The notes under the pieces are model-generated. The model made no database searches and was not told the origin of the DNA. It worked only from the letters and a program-made list of their open reading frames with translations. The position numbers and the translations under genes were made by a program. This document shows, piece by piece, positions 51,230 through 62,594 of a DNA stretch of 64,000 nt. Each line of letters begins with the position of its first letter. Within the stretch, counting starts at the first letter, position 1. Origin of the DNA: Enoplolaimus lenunculus (lineage: Eukaryota; Nematoda; Enoplea; Enoplida; Thoracostomopsidae); the NCBI GenBank assembly GCA_030248215.1, contig JASANG010003494.1, positions 248,001 through 312,000 of the forward strand, given 5' to 3'.

Positions 51230-52477
51230 ATTTGTCACACTTTTTGACAAAAACTTTTTGGGTCCCTAGAGGGGACATTGGGACCTTTAAAAAATCGAAT
51301 TTTTCAAAAATACAAATTTGGCCATGGAATGATCAGAGGAGGCCATGAGAAGTTCAAATTGGAAAAATTTTCAAAATCCGACCACTTTTGGGCAAACGCG
51401 GGCGGGGGGATAACCGAAAAGACCCCATTCGTATGGGGTCCGTGAGATTCCTTTTTATAAAAGGCGAAGTACTACCACGGTATCCTTTCGGTGTTTAGGC
51501 AGGAAGGCGATTTCGAAGAAAGTATATGTATTGTATACCGCATTCCATCAAAGCACGCACAAACGTTAACAGACCCATCTGCTGATAAAAATTTGAAGCT
51601 TTGCTGAAAGACCTCTCACGACACGCAACATTTACAAAAAACTAGGGTGAAATATTATAAAGCATAAATCGAAAAGTATGAAATGTTTTCTAGTGCAAAA
51701 AACGCTAAAAATCACTAAAACCCAAAAAGTCTGTAGTATTTGTACCGGACACTATTCATATTACAAAATTTCACAACGTGTAATCGAAGCTACACCAACT
51801 GTCGTTTGTGAAAGTCAATACATTAATAGCAGCTATCGCACGAAAACATGGTGTCTTTATGCTTTATGCAATTCTTATATAATATAATATGTAACACACA
51901 TAACTGTGATACTTATAATTTCAATTTATAGCTCTTAAAAGTATAAAAGAAAGGGTTGAAATTGTTGTTGTTACGGTAAACGTGGACTCGGGAAGTTTAA
52001 GACCTAAATTTTGCAGTAGTTGGTTTAGGTTTGCTCCTCGATAATCCTATAGCTAGTCTGTTTTGAGCAAAGTTTGGGTTTTTAATATGCAAAAATTGCC
52101 AAATTCCTATTCTTCGTCTGGTGAAAACCCCGCACACGCACTATGGTTATGTGATGCAAAATATTGGTGTCCAAAGCTAAGTATATAGCTTTTACGAGCG
52201 ACTCTGAGTTTTAATGTTGCTTCTTTTTTATCAAATCTAATTACTCAGTTAGCAAATTACTTTCCAAAACTTTTAGGAAGTTTGTAATGGGGGAGAATTC
52301 TGCATCAGCGAAACTATATTAGTGAATTGTTGCTTATGCCGTAAATTCAAGTAACACACTAACTAGTTTATGAATATTTTAACGCTAAAACGTGGATAAT
52401 AGAAGAAATGATTGTCAGTCTAGGTAGGAACCAAGGACATCAGACCTTTCTACTAAGCAGTTGGAAAAGCGGGTTGT
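51230..52477. other. Intergenic, mostly unassigned
   Basis: ACCCCATTCGTATGGGGT at 51422 is a perfect short hairpin. Otherwise unassigned apart from the open frame at 51678. Confidence 0.35.
51678..51887 (+). other. Unassigned 69-codon open frame, Cys-rich
   Basis: ATG to stop with Cys spaced as CSIC, VVCES, TWCLYALC. The pattern is not a family I can name and there are no clear splice sites. It may be chance. Confidence 0.15.
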
Positions 52478-52596
52478 AAGCATGTGAGACATGCTTGTCC
52501 TAGAGCATATGCAATAAATGCAATGCACGCTGTGTTGTATGCTTGCTGGCCGCACAATGTCGACACATATAGTCGACGATAGAAACAGTTGGAGAG

Positions 52597-52672
52597 GCGG
52601 GCTGCGTAGCGCAGTGGTAGAGTGTTCGCTTAGGGTCCGTAGGCTGAGAGTTCGATCCCCGCTCTAGCCCGC
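52597..52672 (+). repeat. tRNA-like element, copy 1 of cluster
   Basis: 76 nt. The ends pair perfectly as a 7-bp acceptor stem (GCGGGCT with AGCCCGC). It has a good A box (TAGCGCAGTGG) and B box (AGTTCGATCCC), but the T stem does not form in the standard way, so it is tRNA-derived rather than a normal tRNA. Confidence 0.6.
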
Positions 52673-52725
52673 TTTTCCAGCTGCTTAGTAAAAAGGTCTG
52701 ATGTCCCGGCTCCTACTGACATGGG

Positions 52726-52790
52726 GGCTACGCCGTGAGCGCAATGGTAAACTACCGCGCTTTGAACACGGTATCCAGTCGAAAATAGGA
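52726..52790 (+). repeat. Degenerate tRNA-like fragment
   Basis: GTGAGCGCAATGGTAAAC resembles a tRNA D arm, and a weak B-box-like AGTCGAAAAT follows. It lies between the two direct copies of the cluster. Confidence 0.35.
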
Positions 52791-52964
52791 TGGACGGTCA
52801 AGGGACGACCTTGTTGAAAATAAGGGCATGTAAGCATGTGAGACATGCTTGTCCTAGTGCATATGCAATAAATGCAATGCACGCTGTGTTGTATGCTTGC
52901 TGGCAGCACAATGTCGGCAGCACAATGTCGACACATATAGTCGACGATAGAAACAGTTGGAGAG

Positions 52965-53041
52965 GCGGGCTGCGTAGCGCAGTGGTAGAGTGCTCGCTTA
53001 AGGATCCATAGGCTGAGAGTTCGATCCCCGCTCTAGCCCGC
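52965..53041 (+). repeat. tRNA-like element, copy 2 of cluster
   Basis: Near-identical to 52597-52672, with the same paired ends and A and B boxes, one base longer. The flanking sequence is duplicated as well (52478-52690 and 52828-53080). Confidence 0.6.
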
Positions 53042-53098
53042 TTTTCCAGCTGCTTAGTAAAAAGGTCTGATGTCCCGGTTCCTACCTAGACTGACACG

Positions 53099-53168
53099 GG
53101 TTACGGGTGGTTTCGAACTACCGACCTTCTGGGTGTCAGCCAGGCTGTTACCACTGCGCCACGCAGTC
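53099..53168 (-). repeat. tRNA-like element, inverted, Val(GAC)-like anticodon
   Basis: On the minus strand: D arm TGGCGCAGTGGTAACAG, anticodon stem CTGG/CCAG with loop CTGACAC, T arm GGTAG-TTCGAAA-CCACC with one mismatch. The acceptor stem (GACTGCG/CGTAACC) has two mismatches. More tRNA-shaped than its neighbours but likely a pseudogene. Confidence 0.5.
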
Positions 53169-53299
53169 CGCCTGTCCAACTGCATTTTTCGTCGACTATA
53201 TGTGTCGACCGTACACCACAATGTGCATTGCATCTATTGCATATGCACCAGGACAAGCATGTTTCACATACTTACAATGATAGCCATGGAGCGACCGGG

Positions 53300-54000
53300 A
53301 CATCAAGGGACGGAGATCCGTTTGGTTATATTCGTTTATTTTCTGAGATTTATGTAGAACATACGTTTGTTGTTATTCGATAAGTACCATCTTTTTCATT
53401 CGTTTGACCTTATACGTTCGAACCAGGCGCGTAGCCAGCGGGCGGTGCTCTGAGCGTGGTAACTACGTATGTATAGTTATTGGTTTGCAAGCTTTTATTC
53501 AAGTTGTATACGAATAGTAAGGGGATCTTACGATCCAGTGATCGAATCAAACTTTTATACCAACAGAAAAAATTTATTAGATCACATCTTGATTTTCGCT
53601 GATCTTTTGCATTCATTGCGCTCATAGTTTTTAGGAAATAAAATCTTGTGTACCATACCAGTTTTATATCTGTGAAATACTTCCACAAAAATGCTCTCAA
53701 TTTTCTGATCCGTTGCAAAATTGAATAAGATCAAATTTATAAGTACAAACGAATAATATACCGGTTGGCAGGAAAATTCAATATGGTCAGAAAAAGATAA
53801 GTTCAAACATGCAAACCCACCAAACCTTTAAGTTAAACAGGTTGTGCACATAGGGTTTGTTGGATCTATACGGTCTGCATAAGAGTTACCCCGTGGTCAG
53901 TATTTTACTGGGGCCGGGCCTTAGGCCTTGGTCCCGAAGCCAGGCCCCGGGTCATCACTAGTCTGCACGATCCCTGTTCGAAGTTTTGCCCAAAGATAGG
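53300..54000. other. Intergenic after the tRNA-like cluster
   Basis: A family D head only (CAGGCGCGTAGCCAGC at 53425). Nothing else recognised. Confidence 0.35.
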
Positions 54001-54071
54001 GACCACGCCGGGAATCGAACCTCGGCATTTTTGCACTCGAGTCAAGCATGCTACCACTACACCACGTGATC
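54001..54071 (-). repeat. tRNA-like sequence, 71 nt
   Basis: Minus strand: ends GATCACG and CGTGGTC pair over 7 bp with one wobble; GTGTAGTGGTAGCATGC forms a D arm; GGTTCGATTCC is a perfect B box. The anticodon arm is about 2 nt short and the T stem has mismatches, so I call a tRNA pseudogene or SINE head. Confidence 0.45.
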
Positions 54072-56134
54072 GATTGCGACAACTTCATATTGCGATATAT
54101 GTGCACGTGTATGACAATTGATGCTTAGCATACAGTTACCGTGTATTGCTCGTTTTTAGAGACGGTCGTCCCGAACCCTGAATTCAAGTACCCGAATTAA
54201 TGGCCTTGCTGTTTGCATGGTTGAAGCATATAACTGATATTGAGATATAACTCCGCCACGGTAATGGTATTGGATTCAGTGTTTAGAAATGCACAGCATT
54301 TTGCATACGTACACTAATATTTCGGCAAATCGTCCCGGCAAACAAACCAATTTCTGTGTGTTTTGTCATTTTATTAGTATTTGGGTTAAACATAGAATAC
54401 GGAAAAAAGTTAGCAAATATTTTATTGTACATATGTTAACAGTGTGCATATGGTGTAAGTTGTCTTGCTATGTGACAACCTTTTCCTGCTAGATTTAGGT
54501 TATTTTTTAAAACAGTCTCCTGATGGTTATTCTTACTCAGCAAGTATACATAGGTAGGCATAATATATACACACATGTTTTTTCGCAAGAAAAAACCTAT
54601 TTGCAGCTGACTGAAATTGAATTCCGTCGCTGTCTAAACTGCCGCTACCATACCTAAATTCTGGCATCAAATATAGTTTTCATGTCAGCTGACTAATTAT
54701 ATTTCGGGATCGTTGATTAATCAAGGTACGGTTTAATTAACAGTTTTTAGTTTTAAATGTACGTGTATATACTACGGTTACGTATATTTTTTCGTATGTA
54801 GGTATTGTTTCAGAACACGGTGTTATGTACAAGGCATGAAAAATCAGATTTTCAAACCGTAAAATACGTATATTAAGTGAAGTTGTTGTTTGTACTTAGA
54901 TTAAAATTTCCCTTGAAGCTATGGTTTCTGCTGAAATCGTTCAGGATTTGAATTGAATTTTAGGTTGAAATATCCGTGCGAGTTATATCGGTAAACGTGA
55001 AACTGAACGGTACAGACGCTCATGAGAAAACCGAGACTTAACACCAAAATTACGCGTAGCTTCTCGTTTCACCAAGGATGGGAGTATCGGTCTCGGCAGG
55101 TCCAGATTTAGCAGGGCGCGGCCTCTGTTTTTGAGGCTCGGTAGTTTGGAACCGAATCTAGAAGTCGAAGATTCAGCGAATGGATGGCTACATTGTTGAA
55201 GAAAGTGATGCCTGATAAATAAAATTTCGCTGTGAATCTATGAATTTATATGGTTACGCTGTAATTATGAATAGATATTTTGGAAGAACGCAAAAAGAAC
55301 TAAAAGAGAATTAAAATTATATATTTTAAACATTGTAATTTTATTTTAACAGGTGATGTCCAAAAATTGACCGAGACCGAGACTGCTACGCACATGGACA
55401 TGTTACCTAATACATATTTTTTTGGTTCGTATGAATTAAACTTGAACCGCCGCAACTGTGAATAATTTCGAAACCCTGGTTCCGGCTTGACACCGGTTTC
55501 TGCTATGGCCCCGGTAGAAATCGTAGTACCGAGACGCTTTAGTAGATTTTATTAAATCATTAATGAGGTATCATGCGATTTAAACAAGTTAGCAAATCAC
55601 CTGTCAGCTGCTTTTAAGAGCCTTTCCTCACAGTTACGTATTTCATGCACCGGCTGCTAAGGAATCCAGTTGGGGTGTCATACGCACCCTGTCAGAAATT
55701 TTTTGTGATAAAATGGTCAGGTACCTACCTCTACCTTGCACTTTTCTCTCCCAAAATTGACATATATACCATTCAATGAAACTTGCGTTTGATAACTTTT
55801 GCCAGAGCACGTCAGTAATTTCTGGACCCGCCGCTCGCACCGGCTGTTTATCTTACTAGCTTCAAGATCAAACTAGCGTAGAATTTCACTGAGGACTGAG
55901 GGACAATTTTGTTGGTAATACCCGAGAATGAATTGCATTTTGTCCACGCAATGTCTATAGTTAGTGTTTTGCAAAGACTTCCATGGTGAATTAGCTGTTA
56001 TTGGTCTGTTAGGATTAACTTAGGCTTAGAAAACACAGCCATTACGCCAAAACGACTGGTTTCGTTAGATAATATTATTTGGGTTACTTTCTCGTAACGT
56101 TTACCATGTGCTTTGTCGGGGAAGGTTTCTGGCG
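54072..56134. other. Intergenic, repeat-poor
   Basis: A repeat also seen near 28430-28540 occurs at 55670-55830 (CACCCTGTCAGAAATTTTTT). The rest is unassigned. Confidence 0.35.
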
Positions 56135-56425
56135 GTTCCAGCAGACTGTGCAAAACGAATTGAATTTAATCGAAATCGGAACAGGAATCAGAATTTTATA
56201 CCGGAATAGGATTGAATCGGAACTAGAACTTTTAGACCGCATATTATTATTTTGTTACATGGCCAGCTTTTTGATATCTAATCTATGTCGCAATAATATA
56301 TTTCAGACTGTTCTGTACTGCTTGTGTTCTACAAACAGTTGCCGTGCACAACTGCAATCAGAATAGGAATCGGTAATGGGTTTTGAATCGGAATTATAAC
56401 CGAATCAGAGTTTCGTTTGTACCCT
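56135..56425. mobile_element. Family F-like element, diverged
   Basis: GAATCGGAACTAGAACTTTT and AACCGAATCAGAG to TACCCTGG; CGG/GGAA-rich and weakly similar to family F. Confidence 0.35.
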
Positions 56426-58400
56426 GGGTTTCAGTGAAACTTCGTATGCGGTCGATTATTAGCATCTTGTGGGTCGAAGTTAAGGTGATGTGTTGCGAAT
56501 TTCAGTTTTTTCACGTGCAGCAGTTTGATCTGTTGTTCACGAATAATCGTTTTTGTTTTGGGAAGCTGGACTTCAGTTGATACTGTTAACGGGACGGAAT
56601 ACCTTTAAGAAGTGATTAGTTTGAACGGAATTTTGATTAGTCTAAATTTTAAACAGTATTTTCAAAATTTTACAGGTGTTTGTAGGTTCTAAAATTTGCA
56701 TATCTTGATTAGCGTTTAGTCTACTTTGTTTATTTGTTTTAGTTTTGATTGTAGGTATCCAATTATATCCTGCTGCGTTGAGGGCGAAATCTCGTGTTTC
56801 TGGCTTGTGTTTTGCTAACGTTGAGGCAGCACTACTTACATAGTGTATACGTTGCAGATTATATATATCTATATCTATCTATATCTATATATACATATAT
56901 AAATATATAAATATATACATATATTATAGTATATCTGAGGTATATCATGTATATATAGGTAATACCGTCGAACGTAGGTACATCCTTTCGAGAATGCTAC
57001 AACAGATGCTTTTAGATTAATATATACAGATTTGAGACTTTCCTATTTTTAGGTGTTTCTGTAGACGCAAGAGATTTTTGACGAACACAGAAGCAAACAA
57101 GCACTCATCTTTATTTGCTTAGGATGGTTTTGACGCGCACTGATATTGAGAGTGAGAGCGAACGATAGAGATATGATACGTACGTATATATCAATGTCGT
57201 ACCGTAAGGTAGGTAGTCTTTGGTTTTATCCTGGCAAAGGATCACGGCACCTGCTATATATACCATTTTCGATTTGTTGAAAAGCGTACATAGCTAGTCG
57301 AAATGGCGGGAAACATTTTTGGAGAGCTTGTGTGTACGCTTGTATATTTATATATCTAGTCACTTCAGGATATCGCGAAGAATAAGAGGTACTAGCTAAG
57401 TAATCGTGGTGTGGATGAATACATTATGACTTGGGTGGTGTTGCGTGTTATCATGGACGCTGGTCTTATTTCATTTGGCTAGTGCCATACGTGCCGTCAT
57501 ATTGAAGGTGTGTTTTGAGGCGAACTTTTGGGATTTGTATATGTACATTAATCGAAAGTTGCTAATATATATACATAACTATATTTACATAAATATATAT
57601 ACACATATATACATATATATATTGACGTTTGTTCTTGGTTTTTGTTGAGTAAATTTGGTTTGGTTTCGATTTTTAATCTCACTGACTCAAGTTTTGATTT
57701 TGTTTTTCGTTGTGCGTATACGTACATATTTATGTTAAAATGATATAAATATGTATGATATGAGATAGTCAGTAAGAGATTTTGTCGAATCGAACGATAT
57801 TCGGTGCAAATTGGCCATCTGGCTTGTTTTAAAAATGCCCAGGTTTGCCGGTTAGTATGTGAGCCACTGTACAAATGAAAAAAATCAAGGTTATGTAATT
57901 AATTATTTATTTGTACAATCTCGAAACCAAATTCGGATACCATCGTATTGTTTTAGAGGTGGACTGGTTCGATTTGTGTATGTTTCGATAAGAATAAAAA
58001 CTTTAAAAGTATAACGTTTAATTTGTTATAATTGTGTGTTCGCGAAGTTACGTACGTAATATAAACTGTAATTCATGTCACGTCGAGCAAAACTCATTGT
58101 GATATGTTGTACAGTGTGCGACCGGATGTGGATACAAAAATAGCGGAACTGGACTCGGATATTTAAGTGTATCTTTTGACAAAAAGTCAAAATTGTCCAG
58201 TCGCACTCTGAATTTTAATGTGTGTACCAGTTTACATACTTGGTTTTCCATCCACAATTATAGAGTGTGGTAGGGTCATTTTGTACTTTGCAATGAGGGG
58301 GGGCTGCCGTCTTACAGAACTGGCAAACAGATATACGATCGCAGTAAAGTATATATATGTATGTATGTATGTATATTACATAAATGTAGTTATGTATATA
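56426..58400. other. Intergenic or UTR, T/G-rich plus strand
   Basis: Long TG-rich runs and TATA simple repeats; no coding signal. Minus-strand AATAAA at 57110-57115. Confidence 0.3.
56860..56960 (+). repeat. TATATC/TATACA simple repeat
   Basis: Alternating TATATCTATATCTATC and TATATACATATATAAATA. Confidence 0.75.
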
Positions 58401-58403
58401 TCA

Positions 58404-58767
58404 GGGTGCAACCGGAATTCCGGTTCCGGTTCCGGCATTTTTTCACCTTCCGGTTCCGGTTCCGGTAAATTTTTACCGGATTTAAAAATTCCGGTATTAT
58501 AATTTGGCCGTTTTCTTAACTTTGCTAATTTTTAAGAATCTCTTTTGAAAGCCACTTGTACTCCGAATATAAGCCATTGATGGTGGATTTCACTTCAGTC
58601 GATGATGAAAATCTAAAATACAACAAATAAAATAAATACCTATGTTCGACTAAAGTTATTTCACAAATAATAGAGCAAAAAATAAGATTAAAATGAAATT
58701 TTTGGTGAAATGCATTTTTCACTTTCCGGTTCCGGTAAAATTTTCAAATTCCGGTTGCACCCTGATA
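58404..58767. mobile_element. Family F element, full length
   Basis: CAGGGTGCAACCGGAATTCC to AATTCCGGTTGCACCCTG inside a TATATGTATG tract; interior TTCCGGTTCCGG repeats. Confidence 0.75.
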
Positions 58768-58956
58768 TATATGTATGTATGTATATTACATAAATGTAGT
58801 TATGTATATATACATTTTTATAAATTATGGCAGTTATTGGTAAGTATTTATGGGAACGGCTGAATTCAAGTATAGGGCGGATTTTTATAGGTGAATACAA
58901 AACGTAACTTTATCGTTCAGATCATTCTTAAATATGAGTGAAGGGATACGTAGTAA

Positions 58957-59391
58957 CCGGACAGAAGGCCGCCGGAAAAGTGGTCGCCGGACAGATGGCC
59001 GTCTGACAAAAGTCTGCCTGGACCCAAGGTCGTGCGTATAAAAGGCCACCTGAACAAAACCGCCTTGAAAAAAGGTTGTCCGGACAAAACGCCGCCTGGA
59101 CAAAAGGCCGTTCGGACAAAAGACCGCCCGGACAAAAGACCGCCTGGACAAAAGGCCGTCCTGACAAAAGTCCGCCTGGACAAAAGGCCGTCCGGACAAA
59201 ACACCGTCTGGACAAATGTCCGCCTGGCGCCTGGACAAAAGGCCGTCCTGACAAAAGTCCGCCTGGACAAAAGGCCGTCCGGACAAAACACCGTCTGGAC
59301 AAATGTCCGCCTGGCGCCTGGACAAAAGGCCGTCCGAACAAAACACCGCTTTGACAAAAGACCGCTTGTACATGAGGCCGCCTAAGCAAAA
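58957..59391 (+). repeat. 15-bp minisatellite with an 87-bp higher-order unit
   Basis: Units of CGGACAAAAGGCCGT/CTGGACAAAAGTCCG. Blocks starting at 59143, 59230 and 59317 repeat with an 87-bp period. Open in several frames on both strands because the period is a multiple of three and stops are absent; not taken as coding. Confidence 0.85.
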
Positions 59392-60355
59392 ATGATTAAT
59401 TTTTCGTTAATCCGTTTTGTATGTTAAAAATAAGTAATGGTGCTTATTGATTAGCCCTTGTCATTTTCCAATAGCGAAAACTTATGACCAAAAGTGCAAC
59501 GCAGCCAGTCCTGTATGACGGCGTTGAATTACGCTGGATTGGTAAGAAAAATCAAACATGTTGCAGTTACGTATAACAATAAGACTCATATTTCAACATA
59601 ACTAAGGTTAAATATGTATATATAATTATATTTTGTACTTTTTGGTGCATTTTGGATAAAGAACACTAGGATATGTCGATGAAAACATGGTGTATATACT
59701 TGTAAATTAGTAAGATACTGGCTAATTACTAATACTGGCTAATTACTATATTAATATTAACTAATACCAGCTATTGGATTCAATATGCCGAGTTTCGCTC
59801 AATATCTATGCGTCTAGTTTCACTACGACTGGTTTATAGGTGTTACACAGATTTGAGAATATGGACAGTGGTTGGAATTAAATAGTTTTTGATAAGATAA
59901 AGTTGAGTGAGCGATGTTTAAACTGCTCCTGGTTTGGTATGGTTGTCTGGTTGAGGTATTGTTTAGTACACGTTTTGCTGTGTGTATATATATAGACGTA
60001 TAGGTACATAAATATATATTGCGGAGTGTAGCATATTTTAGATGGTGTATGTTGTTATTTTTTAAAATTGTATAAATTTGTGCCTAGTTTCTAGTCTTCT
60101 GGCTATTTTGATATTAGATGTGAAAGTTTTAGGATACGGTTCGGAGGGTATCGGCGAGTAGTGGCGGAATGTGTAGTTGGAGTTTGGAGTCAAATCGGTT
60201 TGGATACTGTTAAGGTTATATAGTCGGTTGTTATCATTTGAAATTTAGATAGGTTGATTTTAAAGTTTTAAGTTGTCCTGCGAGAACATGGACTCCCCTT
60301 AAGCCGTTATTCCATGAAGTGCCAGATATATATGTATATATGTATGCATATGTAT
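59392..60355. other. Intergenic or UTR, nothing recognised
   Basis: Continues the T/G-rich composition; only a family E piece at 59835-59870. Confidence 0.3.
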
Positions 60356-60745
60356 CAGGATGCAACCGAAATTACAAAGTATCGGAACCGGATCCAGAAA
60401 GTTGAAAATACCTGAACCGGAAAACAAAAAATACTTGTTATCGACAGATTCATTTTCAAAGTAACTTTATTTGCTTTTGATGCTGTAAACGCACCATTTC
60501 GAATGCTAAAATTGTGAAACAAATGCAGTAACTTGCAATCGTATGATAAATTATGGAGTATGACACAAATTTTAAATTTTGGCGATACACTCTCAGACAA
60601 TTGTAGAACAATAAGTTAGTATAATGTGCCAATTTTTGTTAAATTTTCAAATGAGCTAAAATTTTCAATACCGATAATATCGGAAAATTCCGGTGAAAAA
60701 TATTGGATTTATTACCTGAACCTGATCGTCGAAATTTTCTAATTT
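60356..60745. mobile_element. Family F element, one end eroded
   Basis: CAGGATGCAACCGAAATTAC at the left; interior as in 30979-31415. Confidence 0.55.
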
Positions 60746-60815
60746 ATTTGTTTATATACAGTTTCGGTTTCTACTGTTCTTAGAAAAGGGAAATATTTCA
60801 GACAGAATTTCACGT

Positions 60816-61128
60816 CAGGGTGCAATCGGAATTCCGGTTCCGGCGTTTTTTCAAATTCCGGTTCCGGCCTTTTTTCAAATTCCGGTTCCGGCATTTTTTC
60901 AAATTCCGGTTCCGGCATTTTTTCAAATTCCGGTTCCGGCCTTTTTTCAAATTCCGGTTCCGGCATTTTTTCAAATTCCGGTTCCGGCCTTTTTTCAAAT
61001 TCCGGTTCCGGCATTTTTTTCAAATTCCGGTTCCGGCCTTTTTTCAAATTCCGGTTCCGGCATTTTTTCAAATTCCGGTTCCGGCATTTTTTCAAATTCC
61101 GGTTCCGGCATTTTTTCAAATTCCGGGA
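60816..61128 (+). repeat. 24-bp minisatellite grown from a family F end
   Basis: Starts CAGGGTGCAATCGGAATTCC (a family F end) and continues as 12 units of ATTCCGGTTCCGGC plus ATTTTTTCAA or CTTTTTTCAA. Both strands are open; the minus strand reads an octapeptide repeat KK(M/R)PEPEFE, a by-product of the 24-bp period. Confidence 0.85.
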
Positions 61129-61152
61129 TTTAGGCAAGTAATAAATAGTAAT

Positions 61153-61278
61153 ATGGACGAAGGGAGTTGTACCCACTGCCAAATTGACCCTAGCATGGAT
61201 GGGTGGGAAATTAAAAAAGTTCCCGTGGCGTATAAACATTACATGGCTGAGGAGAGAGAGAGAGTTGAAAATGTATGA
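61153..61278 (+). other. Short open frame after the 24-bp array
   Basis: [20 protein letters not shown] continues for 21 more charged residues to TGA. It looks protein-like but has no splice or promoter support. Confidence 0.15.
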
Positions 61279-61631
61279 AGTATAAGTTGAAACGGGGTAG
61301 GTTTAAAGATTCAACTCAACCGGTAGTAAAGTGATTGGCGTTTTTGGTCGCCGACCCACAAAACCGTAGATTTGCTGTCGTGCATTTTTGTTTTCGATTT
61401 CAACAACAAAAGTTGTTTGGCCAAATCAGAGCATTTGCCTGTCGATCTAAGGCGAATTATATAGAAATATATAGCATTCGTTATACGTACACGTGTGTAC
61501 AAATTGAGCAACCGCGTATGCGGCACAACTGGATGTGAACGGGTCGTGTCACATTTGTCAAAAGTAAAATTTAGTATCGGAATTTAATGGTCAGTTTGCG
61601 TTTGGATGCTCGTTCGCTGCGATGACAAGGT

Positions 61632-61724
61632 TCCTACTACTGTAATATATTTCGCCATTTCGCATCGTCATACGATGGTCCTCCAGGTGGTGGATCAGCT
61701 GGTTCGTTTCTAGGCACCGGCGCT
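61632..61724 (-). CDS. Possible last exon of an unidentified minus-strand gene
   Basis: After a possible acceptor CATACAAG (about 61725) the minus strand reads APVPRNEPADPPPGGPSYDD followed by AKWRNILQ and two adjacent stops. The Pro-rich, acidic composition looks like a cytoplasmic tail rather than chance. No upstream exon was identified and the open stretch is short, so this is tentative. The T/G-rich plus strand below it would suit a long 3' UTR, with a minus-strand AATAAA at 57110-57115. Confidence 0.3.
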
Positions 61725-61739
61725 TGTATGTATATATGA

Positions 61740-62594
61740 TATAAACAAGGTGTCTAAAGTTTATAGTACAATTTTGTATACATATGCCGCTGAGGTCTAC
61801 CTACACATTTACGTATCAAGGGTGTCGTTTTGAGGTTTGTGTCTATATGTATATCTGTATATATGTATATATGGATCAGCTTTTTGGATGACTTTATATA
61901 TTTATTCTTTTGTATTGGCGTTTTTTGAGTACATAACGGGCTCATGGCTTGACGCTTCCCAGAGACGAAACCAGGCGCAGTAGCGGATCCGAGGACGGTG
62001 GTAATTTAGTCGAGTGCGCGATATATATATACGTATATATAGTAGGTGAAGAAATCTTGCGAGCGAAAAGCCAAACGCAATTTTAGCATTGAATGGAAAC
62101 ATGAAGTTTTTGAGTTTGTGGAAATTACGGGCGCTGTCACTCCCCGATTGTCATCTTGATCTTGATATGCCCGGCAAGACGGGATGGGGTTAGGTTTTTG
62201 TAAGAGGGTGTGGGTGTGTTTGATTTTCGAAACGAATTGAGTTAAAAGGGAATAAACCGAGTTGCTGAGATGAGCTGGCGATAACTTTATGTTGCTTCTG
62301 TACGTCTTGAGGTTTTACGTGGGTTGCTCACGGTTGGGTAACGTCGAACCGGTGTGGGAATATGTATGTTTATATGTATTGTATGTGTTTGATGGTAAGC
62401 ACGGTGTGGTATATATTAATTCTTCGATTGTGTAGCCAAGTGGCCGGATTGAACGTTTTTAGTTTGTTATATACATATAAACGTACTTTTTTGGTCTTTC
62501 CGGCCCTAACACATAACAAACGTAAACGTAAGCCTAAGCCAGAAAATAAGCCTAGGCTTTAAGGTTACACCTAAGCCTAAGTTTGCTGATATGA
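61740..62594. other. Intergenic, unassigned
   Basis: TATATG simple repeats, a GCGAGCGAAAAGCC motif at 62058, and a small CCTAAGCCTAAGC piece of a TTAGGC-core element at 62528-62582. Confidence 0.35.

Larger units (their letters stand above)
52478..53300. repeat. Compound tRNA-derived repeat cluster
   Basis: Two direct copies and one inverted copy of a compound unit: a palindrome-rich segment (GCATGTGAGACATGC, GTCGACACATATAGTCGAC) followed by a tRNA-like module. Copies span about 52478-52690, 52828-53080 and 53100-53290 (inverted). It looks like a SINE family amplified in place. Confidence 0.6.

Noticed and set aside
58885-59389. Overlapping 90-160-codon frames on both strands
   Set aside because: All come from a stop-free 15-bp tandem repeat; no start, splice or promoter support.
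60739-61239. Long minus-strand frame with KKMPEPEFE repeats
   Set aside because: A by-product of a 24-bp minisatellite derived from a transposon end; open on both strands.
62280-62400. Minus-strand stretch reading PVRRYPTVSNPRKTSRRTEA and a stop
   Set aside because: Protein-like at first sight but only about 40 codons, preceded by TACATA simple repeats and no acceptor.
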